Part shown: positions 1-8,590 of the stretch, in pieces | How the letters are laid out: each line of letters opens with the position of its first letter | How positions within the stretch are numbered: position 1 is the first letter of the stretch | Assembly: GCA_947504725.1 (NCBI GenBank) | Contig: CANNHN010000002.1 | Span: 434,001 to 498,000 of the forward strand | From: Bacteroidota bacterium | GTDB taxonomy: Bacteria > Bacteroidota > Bacteroidia > 2-12-FULL-35-15 | Length of the DNA stretch: 64,000 bases | Direction of reading: 5' to 3' | Translations under genes and position numbers: made by a program | Notes under the pieces: generated by a model | The model's database searches: none | Seen by the model: only the letters and a program-made list of their open reading frames with translations | Told to the model about the DNA's origin: nothing

Positions 1-122
1 TCATGACACAGTTTCAAGAAACGTTTGCTCATTTTTATGGAAGCGAAGATTTGCGTACTTGTAAAAAATGTGGTCATGTGATGGAACCACCGGTAGCGGT
101 TAAGCAGGAGAGTTCACATTAA
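1..122 (+). CDS. C-terminal tail of an unidentified protein (5' truncated)
   Basis: An open frame enters from the left edge and ends with TAA at 120-122. Its last 39 residues contain a single CKKCGH motif (two cysteines spaced CxxC) and a proline/valine-rich end, which could be half of a zinc-ribbon or a small metal-binding tail. An ATG lies at position 3, but the frame is open to the window edge, so the true start is probably outside. A good terminator hairpin follows, which supports a real gene end. I cannot assign a family from 39 residues. Confidence 0.5.
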   Translation, partial: MTQFQETFAHFYGSEDLRTCKKCGHVMEPPVAVKQESSH

Positions 123-143
123 TACTCCAACTTTGTAAAGCTC

Positions 144-180
144 CAGCTCTTAGTATTAAATATTAAGAGCTGATTGTTTT
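144..180 (+). terminator. Rho-independent terminator after the left-edge gene
   Basis: CAGCTCTTA at 144-152 pairs with TAAGAGCTG at 164-172, and the stem can be extended inwards by three weaker pairs. A T-rich run (attgtttta) follows on the + strand. It lies 22 bases after the stop of the left-edge gene and before the convergent gene ending at 195. Confidence 0.7.
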
Positions 181-194
181 ATATGATGGAATTC

Positions 195-746
195 CTAGCT
201 GTTTATCCCTTTCGATATCAATGCTCCTTCAACAGCACTTACTCCACCAGAGAAAGGACTCCCTTTTACAAGCAATAGCTTGTTTTTATTCCACTTTAAA
301 ATCAATGCTGGTGAACTGGAACCCAATTGCATCTTGCGGTCGAGTATTACATCATTAAGTGAGCATAAAATAGTTTCTTCTGAATCAAGCAAATTATTAG
401 TAGTAAAATCGATTACACATATTTGTTTTAATTCATCAAAAGGCAGGTTGTTTATTTTTTTTCTGTAACGTAAAACGCTCCAAAATACTGCAATGAATGT
501 AACTCCTAATGCTGTTAATAGGATTGCAGCAAAGGGAATTGCCCCATGAGGGTTTTTGAAAAGGAACAATTGTAAAACGCCATTTGCAATAAAAAGAAAT
601 GCGAGAAGACCAGTTACAAACAAAAATGTGCTTGTCCACTGTGCCGGCTTTTTAGTAATATATAATTTATTTCCGCTGTCATAAATGACAGTTCCAGATG
701 ATTCTGCAAGTTTTATCATAATTGGAGTAGTTGATTTAATGTACAA
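195..746 (-). CDS. Small two-helix membrane protein, unknown function
   Basis: 183 residues, unrecognised family. Two adjacent hydrophobic segments are visible at about residues 40-62 and 70-92, separated by a short NPHG-containing loop. They are followed by basic residues (RYRKK) and a soluble C-terminal half of about 90 residues containing a WNKNKLLLVKGSPF stretch. The layout suggests a membrane-anchored protein with both ends in the cytoplasm. It is the second gene of a leftward pair after the RDD protein (12 bases apart), so co-transcription is likely. The large antisense frames over this gene are overlap artefacts. No function is proposed. Confidence 0.75.
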   Translation of the reverse strand: MYIKSTTPIMIKLAESSGTVIYDSGNKLYITKKPAQWTSTFLFVTGLLAFLFIANGVLQLFLFKNPHGAIPFAAILLTALGVTFIAVFWSVLRYRKKINNLPFDELKQICVIDFTTNNLLDSEETILCSLNDVILDRKMQLGSSSPALILKWNKNKLLLVKGSPFSGGVSAVEGALISKGINS

Positions 747-758
747 GTAATAAATGTG

Positions 759-1331
759 TTAATGAAGCTCGTTTTCTGCGTTCAATTCTTTCAATCTATT
801 TTTTATCTCTTCATATTCTTTTTTCTGAAGAACATAGGTGTTGCTCCATTTGTCGTGCCAACCTTGGTTGCTATCACTAAAACAAGAAAACGCCTCAAAT
901 GGAACAAGTCGGATAATAGTTCGTGTTAAGGCTTCAGTTGCATTAAGTTTTTCTCCGTGTTCATTTACAACTATTGTCCCAGTGACCCATTTTCCTGGTG
1001 TTTTTTGAAATTTATATTCAAAGAAAAAATAGTACGATGGATACAGTATCAGCCCGAAAATGGAGCCATAAAAATTGTATGTAAGTGCTGCAATTTCATC
1101 TTGAGCAGTAGCAATAATAAGCAAACCTAATACAAATTGAATCGGGAGAAAAAGAAGTTGCATGCAAATAACATCAATAAAAAGATGTCCAATTCTTCTT
1201 CCTGTGTCCACACATTTTAATTTTTTATTAGCAATGTACTTTTCTCGATCTCTTACTCTGTTTCCTAGAACATCTTTTTTATGCACTGTCCGAAACATCT
1301 CAACAGGAATTTTATCAATAGGTGTTTTCAT
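759..1331 (-). CDS. RDD family membrane protein
   Basis: 190 residues. The RDD-type signature is visible: RRIGHLFIDVI at about residue 45 opens the first hydrophobic segment, a second segment lies at about 85-105, and the typical KTPGKWVTG motif followed by a basic TRTIIRLVPFE stretch lies near residues 110-145. RDD proteins are small integral membrane proteins, some linked to ion or substrate transport; for most the role is unknown. Here the C-terminus ends in a charged helix (EYEEIKNRLKELNAENE). It starts the leftward pair with the unknown membrane protein downstream, and a terminator separates it from glmS upstream. Confidence 0.85.
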   Translation of the reverse strand: MKTPIDKIPVEMFRTVHKKDVLGNRVRDREKYIANKKLKCVDTGRRIGHLFIDVICMQLLFLPIQFVLGLLIIATAQDEIAALTYNFYGSIFGLILYPSYYFFFEYKFQKTPGKWVTGTIVVNEHGEKLNATEALTRTIIRLVPFEAFSCFSDSNQGWHDKWSNTYVLQKKEYEEIKNRLKELNAENELH

Positions 1332-1341
1332 AAGTATAAAA

Positions 1342-1371
1342 AAAATGCTTCACGGTCATGTGAAGCATTTT
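1342..1371 (-). terminator. Terminator of the glmS operon
   Basis: Perfect 12-bp inverted repeat, aaaatgcttcac at 1342-1353 and gtgaagcatttt at 1360-1371, with a 6-base loop. On the minus strand it is followed by a run of T (the A run at 1337-1346 on the + strand). It lies 18 bases past the glmS stop. Confidence 0.88.
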
Positions 1372-1389
1372 GAGTTTTAATTTTTTATT

Positions 1390-3231
1390 TTACTCAACAG
1401 TTACCGATTTCGCTAGATTCCTAGGTTGATCCACATTGCAACCACGCATTACAGCGATATGGTATGAAAGCAATTGCAATGGAACTACTGAAACCAACGG
1501 AACTAATATTTCATCCGTTTCCGGAATTTCAATAAAGTAGTCAGCCATCTCTTTCACTTGAGAGTCACCTTCTGTAATTATTGCAATAATTTTTCCTTTA
1601 CGAGCTTTTACTTCTTGAATATTACTAACTACTTTTTCGTAAGATGTTCCTTTTGTTGCAATCACAAAAACGGGCATCTCTTCATCTATCAATGCAATTG
1701 GTCCGTGTTTCATTTCTGCTGCAGGATACCCTTCAGCATGGATGTATGAAATTTCTTTTAATTTCAATGCACCTTCTAAAGCAACAGGGAATGAGTATCC
1801 ACGACCTAAATACAATGCGTTGTTTACATTTTTATAAATGTCGGCAATGTATTTTATTTTATCATTTGTTTGTAATACACGTTCTACTTTTGCAGGAATT
1901 GCTTCTAACTCACTCAACAATTGATGAAAACGAGAAGAAGAAATTGTTCCTTTGCGATGTGCAATTCTTAATGCCATCAATGTAAGTACTGTAATTTGTG
2001 CAGTAAATGCTTTTGTAGATGCAACACCAATTTCTGGTCCTGCATGTGTATACGAACCCGCATGTGTTGCACGAGCAATGGACGAACCAACAACATTACA
2101 AATTCCAATAATTGTTGCGCCTTTTGATTTTGCTAATTCTATTGCTGCTAATGTATCTGCTGTTTCACCTGATTGTGAAATGGCAATTACAACGTCATCT
2201 TCATAAACAATAGGATTTCTGTAACGAAATTCAGATGCATATTCCACCTCAACAGGTATGCGGGCTAAATCTTCAAATAAATATTCAGCTACTAACCCTG
2301 CATGCCATGATGTTCCACATGCTATAATAATGATGCGTTTTGCATTGATGAACTTTTGTTCATACTCCGTAATTCCTCCCAAGTTTACAACCCCTTCAAC
2401 TGAACTCAATCGTCCACGCATACTATCTTTAATAGAGCGAGGTTGTTCGTAAATCTCTTTCAACATAAAGTGGTCGTAACCACCTTTTTCTAACTCTTCT
2501 AATTTTAATTCTAATTCTTGAACGTATGGTGTTTTTACTTTGTTCTTAATTGTCTTTATTTTTAATTCTTTCCCACGTTCGATAAAAGCAATTTCTTCAT
2601 CTTCTAAATAAACTACATTTTTTGTGTATTCAACAATAGGTGTTGCATCAGAAGCTATGTAAAATTCGTTTTCTCCAATTCCAATAACCATCGGACTGCC
2701 TTTTTTAGCGGCAAACAATTCGTCAGGATTGTTTTTAGAAAGAATAACAATTGCATAAGCTCCAACCACTTGGTTTAATGCTACACGCACAGCTTCTCCT
2801 AAACGTAAATTTTCTTTTTGTTGAATGTCTTCTATTAAGTGAATCAAAACTTCTGTATCGGTGTCACTTAAAAAAACGTGTCCACGTTTCATCAACTCAG
2901 CTTTTAACGGAGCGTAGTTTTCAATGATTCCATTGTGAATCATCACCATGTTTTTTGATGCAGAATAATGAGGGTGTGCATTTACATCGTTCGGAACACC
3001 ATGTGTAGCCCAACGTGTGTGACCAATACCAATATTCCCACTTTTGTTTTGTTCTCCGATAAAATTATGGAGGTCAACAACTTTCCCTTTACATTTATAA
3101 ACGTTCAGTTCGTTATTGTCAATCATTGCCACTCCGGCACTGTCATAACCTCTGTATTCAAGTCGTTGTAATCCTTTTATTAAAAAAGGATACGCTTGTT
3201 TATTTCCGATATATGCAACTATTCCACACAT
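1390..3231 (-). CDS. glmS: Glutamine--fructose-6-phosphate aminotransferase (isomerizing)
   Basis: 613 residues, the usual length for GlmS. It makes glucosamine-6-phosphate from fructose-6-phosphate and glutamine, the first committed step to UDP-GlcNAc for peptidoglycan and lipopolysaccharide. The N-terminal glutaminase domain begins MCGIVAYIG with the nucleophile Cys2 and carries RGYDSAGVA and HTRWATHG; two SIS sugar-isomerase domains follow (ACGTSWHAG; SQSGETADT; the second with EGALKLKEISYIHAE). The C-terminus ends in the canonical DQPRNLAKSVTVE. Its start lies 3 bases from the stop of the DUF4270 gene, so it is the last gene of a three-gene leftward operon. No glmS ribozyme is expected in this phylum and none was seen. 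Confidence 0.98.
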   Translation of the reverse strand: MCGIVAYIGNKQAYPFLIKGLQRLEYRGYDSAGVAMIDNNELNVYKCKGKVVDLHNFIGEQNKSGNIGIGHTRWATHGVPNDVNAHPHYSASKNMVMIHNGIIENYAPLKAELMKRGHVFLSDTDTEVLIHLIEDIQQKENLRLGEAVRVALNQVVGAYAIVILSKNNPDELFAAKKGSPMVIGIGENEFYIASDATPIVEYTKNVVYLEDEEIAFIERGKELKIKTIKNKVKTPYVQELELKLEELEKGGYDHFMLKEIYEQPRSIKDSMRGRLSSVEGVVNLGGITEYEQKFINAKRIIIIACGTSWHAGLVAEYLFEDLARIPVEVEYASEFRYRNPIVYEDDVVIAISQSGETADTLAAIELAKSKGATIIGICNVVGSSIARATHAGSYTHAGPEIGVASTKAFTAQITVLTLMALRIAHRKGTISSSRFHQLLSELEAIPAKVERVLQTNDKIKYIADIYKNVNNALYLGRGYSFPVALEGALKLKEISYIHAEGYPAAEMKHGPIALIDEEMPVFVIATKGTSYEKVVSNIQEVKARKGKIIAIITEGDSQVKEMADYFIEIPETDEILVPLVSVVPLQLLSYHIAVMRGCNVDQPRNLAKSVTVE

Positions 3232-3234
3232 CTG

Positions 3235-4650
3235 TTAATGTAGTTTTGTATAAGTAATATTTAATTTCATTGGGCGGGTTGTGCTCGATGCTCCAGCGAT
3301 TACAACTCTGTTAGCGAATCCAGCTCCGTTGGATGCTAAAATGTACAATCCGTTATTATTTTTTGTGCCAGTTAAAACTTGTTGAACATAACGAGCAATA
3401 TTAAATTTGTATTGGACTGTTCCTGTATTAAGAGATCCTCCGAAATAGGTTGATCCTTCAAATGCATCTGGAATTGCATAAGTAGTTCCATCATCATTTA
3501 TTCCGAAAATTAACAAGTTTGTGGGTGCCGCAAATGTGTCTAGTCGATATAAATCAAGAAGATTTGTATCAACATTTATTAATAGTTCAGCTTTGTTTAT
3601 TCCAATCATTCCATCGTTTATCCAGTTCATCAAATAGGGAAATGTAATTTTCGTTTTTGTGCCTGACATGCCTTGAACAAAAACGGTTGCATTTTGTGAT
3701 GCCCCTGATGTTCCTACTTGGGCAGCCAAATCAGGATTTACTCCAATTGCTGTATAATCATGCTTAAAATTGTTGAAGCGAGCAACGCTTCCCAATCCTA
3801 AATCATATTTTAAAGATGTTGCAGTTCCAGAAGTACTGTTGTGATAGTATAAAGTAATTTTTGATTCTCCCATTTTAAAATGAACAATGTTTCCTTCTTC
3901 AGAAGCAAGTCCAGTTGTGTTTTCTGTTGTAATATAAATTCCCTTGAAGAAACTTTGGAAGGCAGTATTGTTTGCTAAGTTGCCTGTGGTTTGGTTATTT
4001 AAAAGTAATTGTCCAAATGCAACATCCATATGAGCAAGAATTTGTGGTTTCAATTCTGGTTTTGTTGGATTGTCAAATACTTGAACACTATCTAGTGGAC
4101 GAGGTTTGAAAACAAATCCATCATCTTCAGTAAGATCTCCAGGTAACAAGCTTAAGGTCTTATTAGAATAATAAACAGTAGAGGTGCTCATGTCTTCCGC
4201 AATCTGATACACATTCAATGTTTGATTTTTTCTGTCAGTTTTTCCATAAACAACACCATCGTAAACAAGCGAAAGAACAATAGAGTCGCAAACGGGTAAA
4301 GTGCCAAATGTATTTGATAAAATTGCACTCGGTAGTCGCACTTGAGTGTACATAGATGCTGTTGCTGTTCCAAAAACAGGATCAACATATTTTCCAATTA
4401 ATCCAATTCCAGAAGAAATTAATGTTTCATCTGTAATCAGAGAATCACCCTTAAGTGTTCTCGTAATAATAGAGGTGGTATCTTGATATTCCACATTTAA
4501 TAAATCATTTTCTGGTTGGACGTCAAGTCCAACAACAGAAGATTCATCACAAGATGTAAAACAAAGTGATATACTTAAAGGGAGTATAAAAAAAAATTTT
4601 GCCCCGATTGCTCGAGACAAAATTTGAGGTATGCTGTTCTGTATTTTCAT
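3235..4650 (-). CDS. DUF4270 family lipoprotein
   Basis: 471 residues with a basic N-terminus, a hydrophobic core and a lipobox-like LCFTSC about 30 residues in, so probably an exported lipoprotein. The segment after the cysteine (VGLDVQPENDLLNVEYQDT and a later GKYVDPVFGT) matches my memory of the Bacteroidota-specific DUF4270 family. That family is habitually found beside glycogen synthase and glmS/panC genes. The rest is beta-rich. It is sandwiched 9 bases after the starch-synthase-like gene and 3 bases before glmS, indicating one transcript. The biochemical role is unknown; an envelope or surface role is only inferred from the signal and the glmS link. Confidence 0.88.
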   Translation of the reverse strand: MKIQNSIPQILSRAIGAKFFFILPLSISLCFTSCDESSVVGLDVQPENDLLNVEYQDTTSIITRTLKGDSLITDETLISSGIGLIGKYVDPVFGTATASMYTQVRLPSAILSNTFGTLPVCDSIVLSLVYDGVVYGKTDRKNQTLNVYQIAEDMSTSTVYYSNKTLSLLPGDLTEDDGFVFKPRPLDSVQVFDNPTKPELKPQILAHMDVAFGQLLLNNQTTGNLANNTAFQSFFKGIYITTENTTGLASEEGNIVHFKMGESKITLYYHNSTSGTATSLKYDLGLGSVARFNNFKHDYTAIGVNPDLAAQVGTSGASQNATVFVQGMSGTKTKITFPYLMNWINDGMIGINKAELLINVDTNLLDLYRLDTFAAPTNLLIFGINDDGTTYAIPDAFEGSTYFGGSLNTGTVQYKFNIARYVQQVLTGTKNNNGLYILASNGAGFANRVVIAGASSTTRPMKLNITYTKLH

Positions 4651-4659
4651 AAAAAATAA

Positions 4660-5496
4660 TTAGTCAACCATTTCTGCAACTTCTTCTAACACTGCATCAT
4701 AAAACTCAGAATAAGCATCAATGTATTCGTTGTTTTCACCGCCAACAAAATCCAAATATGGTTTGCCCGATTTTTTGATGTATTTTTCTACATCCGAATT
4801 GATTTTTGCACTTCCTTTAATGATACCATCAGCTAAATCAATAGCAGCTTTACTTAAGTTTACAAAGGTAGGATTTTTATAGTGTTCTAAATCCGTTTTT
4901 TCAATTCCTTCGTGCATTACTTTTTTAGCGAAATCTTTGTTCAGAGGAGTCGTAAACTCATCATCGTAAACCGAATAAACAATTTTCGTTTCAGCAAATA
5001 AAGGATTGTCTTTGAATGATTTTTTCAAATAAAGAGCCGTTAAACTTGTCATCCAACCGTGAAGGTGAACAACATCGGGCGACCAGCCTAATTTTTTAAC
5101 CGTTTCGATAACTCCGCGACAAAAGAAAATGGCACGTTCGTCATTATCTGCAAAATCAACTCCTTTTTTATCTGTTAAAGTATGCTTACGCTCAAAATAC
5201 TCTTGATTATCAATAAAATACACTTGCATTCGTGCTGCTTGAATTGAAGCAACTTTGATAATTAATGGGTGATCGTTGTTGTCAATAATAAGATTCATCC
5301 CTGATAGACGAATCACTTCGTGTAACTGATTTCTTCTTTCATTAATGATTCCGAATTTTGGCATGAATAATCTAATCTCTTTGCCTCGTTCTTGTATTCC
5401 TTGTGGTAATTTTCGTCCGATAACACTCATAGGTGTTTCATCTAAATACGGGGTAACTTCTTGCGATACAAAAAGAACTCTAGCTTTCTTCTTCAT
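4660..5496 (-). CDS. Glycogen/starch synthase catalytic-domain-like protein (short)
   Basis: 278 residues, corresponding only to the N-terminal GT5 half of glycogen synthases (usually about 480 residues). Visible features are the N-terminal RVLFVSQEVTPY, ending a Rossmann strand, and DVVHLHGWMTSL at about residue 143. The usual ADP-glucose-binding KTGGL motif is degraded: only RKLPQGIQERGKEIRLFMPK remains. The C-terminal nucleotide-sugar domain is absent. The protein is therefore either a single-domain relative or catalytically altered. This short form upstream of DUF4270 and glmS is, from memory, standard in Flavobacteria, so it is not a local truncation. It is the first gene of the leftward operon and has a consensus promoter. 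Confidence 0.85.
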   Translation of the reverse strand: MKKKARVLFVSQEVTPYLDETPMSVIGRKLPQGIQERGKEIRLFMPKFGIINERRNQLHEVIRLSGMNLIIDNNDHPLIIKVASIQAARMQVYFIDNQEYFERKHTLTDKKGVDFADNDERAIFFCRGVIETVKKLGWSPDVVHLHGWMTSLTALYLKKSFKDNPLFAETKIVYSVYDDEFTTPLNKDFAKKVMHEGIEKTDLEHYKNPTFVNLSKAAIDLADGIIKGSAKINSDVEKYIKKSGKPYLDFVGGENNEYIDAYSEFYDAVLEEVAEMVD

Positions 5497-5532
5497 AAGA
5501 TCGAATTAAGGTTAGGTTTTTAAAAAAGTATA

Positions 5533-5564
5533 CAAAAGTAAGCAAAAATTTCCGATATTTCAAA
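5533..5564 (-). promoter_or_regulatory. Consensus Bacteroidota promoter for the glycogen synthase-DUF4270-glmS operon
   Basis: Read on the minus strand, TTTG (5561-5564) is followed after exactly 20 bases by TACTTTTG (5533-5540). This matches the phylum-specific -33 TTTG and -7 TAnnTTTG elements. The predicted transcription start is near 5527, about 30 bases before the start codon at 5496. Confidence 0.75.
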
Positions 5565-5649
5565 GTATTAATATTAGATTTGGCCTGTTTTGTCGGAAAA
5601 ACAGAGCGATTAATACTGATTCTGCTGGTTATTAACACTTTTTGGCCTA

Positions 5650-6537
5650 ATGCTTATTATTTATTCAATACAAGAACTTCAGAATCACTTAAATAGTATT
5701 CGAAATCAAAAAAAAACAATTGGTTTTGTACCTACAATGGGTGCGCTTCATGCTGGCCACATTTCCCTCGTGGACAAGGCTAAGTCCGATTGTGATGTGG
5801 TTGTTTGTAGCATCTTTGTGAATCCAACCCAATTTAATGATTTGTCTGATTTAGAAAAGTATCCGAGAACCTTAGAGTCTGATTGTCAGTTGCTTGAAAG
5901 AGCTGGTTGTGATATTGTATTTGCTCCCGAAACAAAAGAAATGTATTCGGAAACCGAATTAGAGCTCAAACGACTAAAAATAGAAGATAAAAGTTGGACA
6001 AATGGGAAGTTGGTTGATTTTGGCAGTTTGGAAAAGGTAATGGAAGGAGCACAACGCCCAGGTCACTTTAATGGTGTTGCTCAGGTAGTTAGCAAATTAT
6101 TTCAATTTGTTGAGCCGGATAAAGCCTATTTCGGACAAAAGGATTTTCAGCAATTGGCAATTATAAAAAGCATGACCAATCAATTGGGAATGCCCTTCGA
6201 AATTATAGCTTGTGACATCATGAGAGAGCCAAATGGGTTGGCGATGAGTTCTAGAAATGAGCGGCTTACAAAACAGGAAAGAGACTTGGCCGCTGTCATT
6301 TCTAAAACGCTCTTTAGTATTAAAGAGCAGTACAAATCAAAGTCTATTCAGGATTTAAAAGCATTAGCAGAAGAACAAATCCGAACAGTTCCTTCTATAA
6401 CAATGGAATACATCGAAATTTCAGATTCGGATTCTCTTCAACCCATCAACGACTTTAAACAAAGTAAAAGCGCAGTTGTTTGTATCGCAGTTAAACTTGG
6501 AGCTGTGCGTTTGATCGATAATGTGCTTTTGTATTAA
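5650..6537 (+). CDS. panC: Pantoate--beta-alanine ligase
   Basis: 295 residues, near the usual 280-290. It condenses pantoate with beta-alanine (ATP to AMP) to give pantothenate for CoA synthesis. The class signature GFVPTMGALHAGHISLVDKA (the HxGH nucleotide-binding motif is HAGH) lies at about residues 24-43. FVNPTQF and FGQKDFQQL follow, and MREPNGLAMSSRN carries the KMSKS-like part of the site. The ATG start gives the normal N-terminus. It is divergent from the glycogen-synthase operon and followed 66 bases later by panD, so both last steps of beta-alanine supply and use sit together. Confidence 0.97.
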   Translation: MLIIYSIQELQNHLNSIRNQKKTIGFVPTMGALHAGHISLVDKAKSDCDVVVCSIFVNPTQFNDLSDLEKYPRTLESDCQLLERAGCDIVFAPETKEMYSETELELKRLKIEDKSWTNGKLVDFGSLEKVMEGAQRPGHFNGVAQVVSKLFQFVEPDKAYFGQKDFQQLAIIKSMTNQLGMPFEIIACDIMREPNGLAMSSRNERLTKQERDLAAVISKTLFSIKEQYKSKSIQDLKALAEEQIRTVPSITMEYIEISDSDSLQPINDFKQSKSAVVCIAVKLGAVRLIDNVLLY

Positions 6538-6587
6538 TAAATCAGCATTCCGTCTAAAAACCTGCCCAACAATCAAATTTATTTATT

Positions 6588-6595
6588 TAGTTTTG
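6588..6595 (+). promoter_or_regulatory. Probable -7 element of a panD promoter
   Basis: TAGTTTTG matches TAnnTTTG, and the ATG of panD follows 8 bases later, so a transcript from here would be nearly leaderless. No clear TTTG is present at the -33 distance, so this call is tentative; read-through from panC is the alternative. Confidence 0.4.
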
Positions 6596-6603
6596 TTTCC
6601 GTT

Positions 6604-6954
6604 ATGCAAATAGAAGTTTTAAAATCAAAGATTCATCGTGTAAGCGTTACACAAGCCGATTTAGATTATATCGGTTCGGTAACGATTGACGAAAATTTAA
6701 TGGATGCTGCTAACTTTATCGAAAACGAAAAAGTTGACATCTTTAATTATAATAATGGAGAGCGTTTTTCAACCTATGTAATCAAAGGAGAAAGAGGTTC
6801 TGGTGTTATTTGTTTAAACGGACCAGCTTCGTTAAAAGTAAAAGTAGGACACGAAGTAATTATTGTTTCTTATGCAATGATGGATTTTGAGGCTGCAAAA
6901 ACGCACAAGCCTACTGTTGTTTTCCCAGATTCAAAAACAAATACTTTACGATAG
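6604..6954 (+). CDS. panD: Aspartate 1-decarboxylase (pyruvoyl enzyme)
   Basis: 116 residues, typical length. It makes beta-alanine from L-aspartate for PanC. The proenzyme self-cleaves between Gly24 and Ser25: the motif YIGSVTID is present with Ser25 in the expected place, so the pyruvoyl group can form. Lys9 and the downstream [10 protein letters not shown] and LNGPAS motifs are conserved. It follows panC on the same strand. The C-terminal end is slightly shorter than the E. coli form but complete. Confidence 0.97.
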   Translation: MQIEVLKSKIHRVSVTQADLDYIGSVTIDENLMDAANFIENEKVDIFNYNNGERFSTYVIKGERGSGVICLNGPASLKVKVGHEVIIVSYAMMDFEAAKTHKPTVVFPDSKTNTLR

Positions 6955-6970
6955 TATTTTGAAAAAACAA

Positions 6971-7975
6971 ATGCTCAACATATTAAAATTCCTTTTCTTT
7001 TTAGGATTGGGAGCGACATTGATATGGTTGGCTTTGCGCAAAACAACGGATGAAGAATTTGCGAATATTAAAACTTCATTAAACAATGCCAATTATTTCT
7101 GGATTTTTCTTTCGGTAATCATAAGCGGACTGAGTCATTATTTCAGAGCATTGCGCTGGAAACTACTTTTAAATCCATTGGGTTATACCCCAAAAACTTC
7201 TAACACTTTTTTTTCGGTTATGGTCGGTTATCTTGCCAACTTTGCTTTGCCTCGTTTAGGTGAAGTGTCGCGTTGCGGTTTAATGACAAAATATGAAAAC
7301 GTGCCATTCACAGCAGGATTCGGAACAGTTATTTCGGAGCGGGCATTGGATGTGGTTTGTTTGATCCTCATCTTTTTTGCTGCATTGGGAATGGAGTTCG
7401 AACGTATTTCAGGAATTGCAAATGACCTTATTTTTAATACTGTTTCTGAAAAGTTTCATGCGTTGATGCAAAAACAAACGTTTGTGATGATTGCTGGAAT
7501 TTCTCTTCTGCTTTTTGCGATAGCAGTATTTTATTTCCGCAAAAAAATTCAATCACTTGTTTCAGGAAAAGCAAAAGGTTTTATAAAAGGTTTGTGGGAT
7601 GGATTGTTAAGCATCAAAAATGTTGAGAAACCACTTTGGTTCATTGTTCACACTGTTCTGATTTGGATTATGTATGTGATGCAAGTCTACGTTTGCTTTT
7701 TTGCCTTCCCCGAAACAGCGCACTTGCCTGTGATGGTTGCGGTTGTAATTGTTGTGTTTGGAAGCTTGGGTGTTATTGCCGTTCCGGGTGGAACGGGAGC
7801 TTATCAACTCATCGTGATTCAAATTCTCACATCGATTTATCTCATTTCTTATACTTCTGCATTTGCTTTTGCCTGGGCCGTGTGGACCTCACAATTTGTA
7901 CTCATCATGTCTGTCGGGTTTCTTTCTTTAATTCTTTTGGCATTGCTAAATAAAGTAGCAAAGACTGAGGAATAA
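6971..7975 (+). CDS. Flippase-like integral membrane protein (UPF0104 / LPG synthase TM family)
   Basis: 334 residues from the ATG at 6971; the longer frame from 6887 overlaps panD and is unlikely. The protein is strongly hydrophobic with about 8 membrane segments. The motif HYFRALRWKLLL near residue 50 and the LANFALPRLGEVSRCGLM stretch just after it are typical of the UPF0104 family (related to the membrane domain of MprF). The GTGAYQ motif late in the protein fits too. Members are proposed flippases for lipids or lipid-linked sugars; the exact substrate here is unknown. It follows panD by 16 bases and probably shares its transcript. Confidence 0.85.
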   Translation: MLNILKFLFFLGLGATLIWLALRKTTDEEFANIKTSLNNANYFWIFLSVIISGLSHYFRALRWKLLLNPLGYTPKTSNTFFSVMVGYLANFALPRLGEVSRCGLMTKYENVPFTAGFGTVISERALDVVCLILIFFAALGMEFERISGIANDLIFNTVSEKFHALMQKQTFVMIAGISLLLFAIAVFYFRKKIQSLVSGKAKGFIKGLWDGLLSIKNVEKPLWFIVHTVLIWIMYVMQVYVCFFAFPETAHLPVMVAVVIVVFGSLGVIAVPGGTGAYQLIVIQILTSIYLISYTSAFAFAWAVWTSQFVLIMSVGFLSLILLALLNKVAKTEE

Positions 7976-8034
7976 TATCCCTATTTTTACGCTACATCTT
8001 TACATTATCCATTTTACATCATACATTATATAAT

Positions 8035-8574
8035 ATGGTTCCGTACATTCATAAACGTCCTGCTTTAGAAATTATTCAGGAGAAAATATTTACTCAAGAA
8101 ACACTTTTAAAACCATTAATCGTTTGGCGATTCAAGGGCGACAGTATTGTTTTTACAAATGGCTGTTTTGATATTATTCATCGTGGACATATTGATTACT
8201 TGGCGAAAGCAAGTGACTTAGGCGGACAATTAATTGTCGGCATCAATAGCGATGCGTCTGTAAAGCGATTAGGTAAAAGTAATGCACGTCCACTACAAGA
8301 TGAACAAACCCGTGCAATGATTTTAGCTTCGTTACACTTTGTAAGTGGAGTCATTATTTTTGACGAAGACACTCCATTGGACTTAATAAAATTTGTAAAT
8401 CCGGAAGTGTTGGTAAAGGGAGCAGATTACGATGCAAACGAAACAAACAAAGACAGCAAAAAATATATTGTTGGTTCCGATGTTGTGAAAGCGAACAAAG
8501 GGGAAGTGAAGACAATTGAATTTTTAGAGGGATTTTCTACTACGGCAATTGAGCAAAAAATAAAGGCTTCATAG
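8035..8574 (+). CDS. rfaE2: D-glycero-beta-D-manno-heptose 1-phosphate adenylyltransferase-like (RfaE domain II)
   Basis: 179 residues. A cytidylyltransferase-fold protein with VFTNGCFDIIHRGHIDYL (HxGH motif as HRGH) at about residues 40-57, GINSDASVKRLGK and the ISSTK-like FSTTAIEQKI near the end. This matches stand-alone RfaE domain II, which makes ADP-heptose for lipopolysaccharide core from heptose-1-phosphate and ATP. An N-terminal extension of about 25 residues precedes the domain. No heptose kinase or isomerase is nearby. Its stop codon lies inside the terminator hairpin. An ethanolamine- or glycerol-phosphate cytidylyltransferase is a less likely alternative. Confidence 0.88.
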   Translation: MVPYIHKRPALEIIQEKIFTQETLLKPLIVWRFKGDSIVFTNGCFDIIHRGHIDYLAKASDLGGQLIVGINSDASVKRLGKSNARPLQDEQTRAMILASLHFVSGVIIFDEDTPLDLIKFVNPEVLVKGADYDANETNKDSKKYIVGSDVVKANKGEVKTIEFLEGFSTTAIEQKIKAS

Positions 8575-8590
8575 TTGAAGCCTTTATTTT
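8557..8590. terminator. Bidirectional terminator between convergent genes
   Basis: Perfect 14-bp inverted repeat, aaaataaaggcttc at 8557-8570 and gaagcctttatttt at 8577-8590, with a 6-base loop. A-runs and T-runs on both sides make it usable from both strands. It contains the stop of the heptose gene (8572-8574) and ends one base before the stop of the convergent beta-barrel gene, a very compact arrangement. Confidence 0.88.

Noticed and set aside
4660-5496. Truncated pseudogene of glycogen synthase
   Set aside because: Short, but the frame is intact, it has a consensus promoter and the same short form is, from memory, usual in this gene order.
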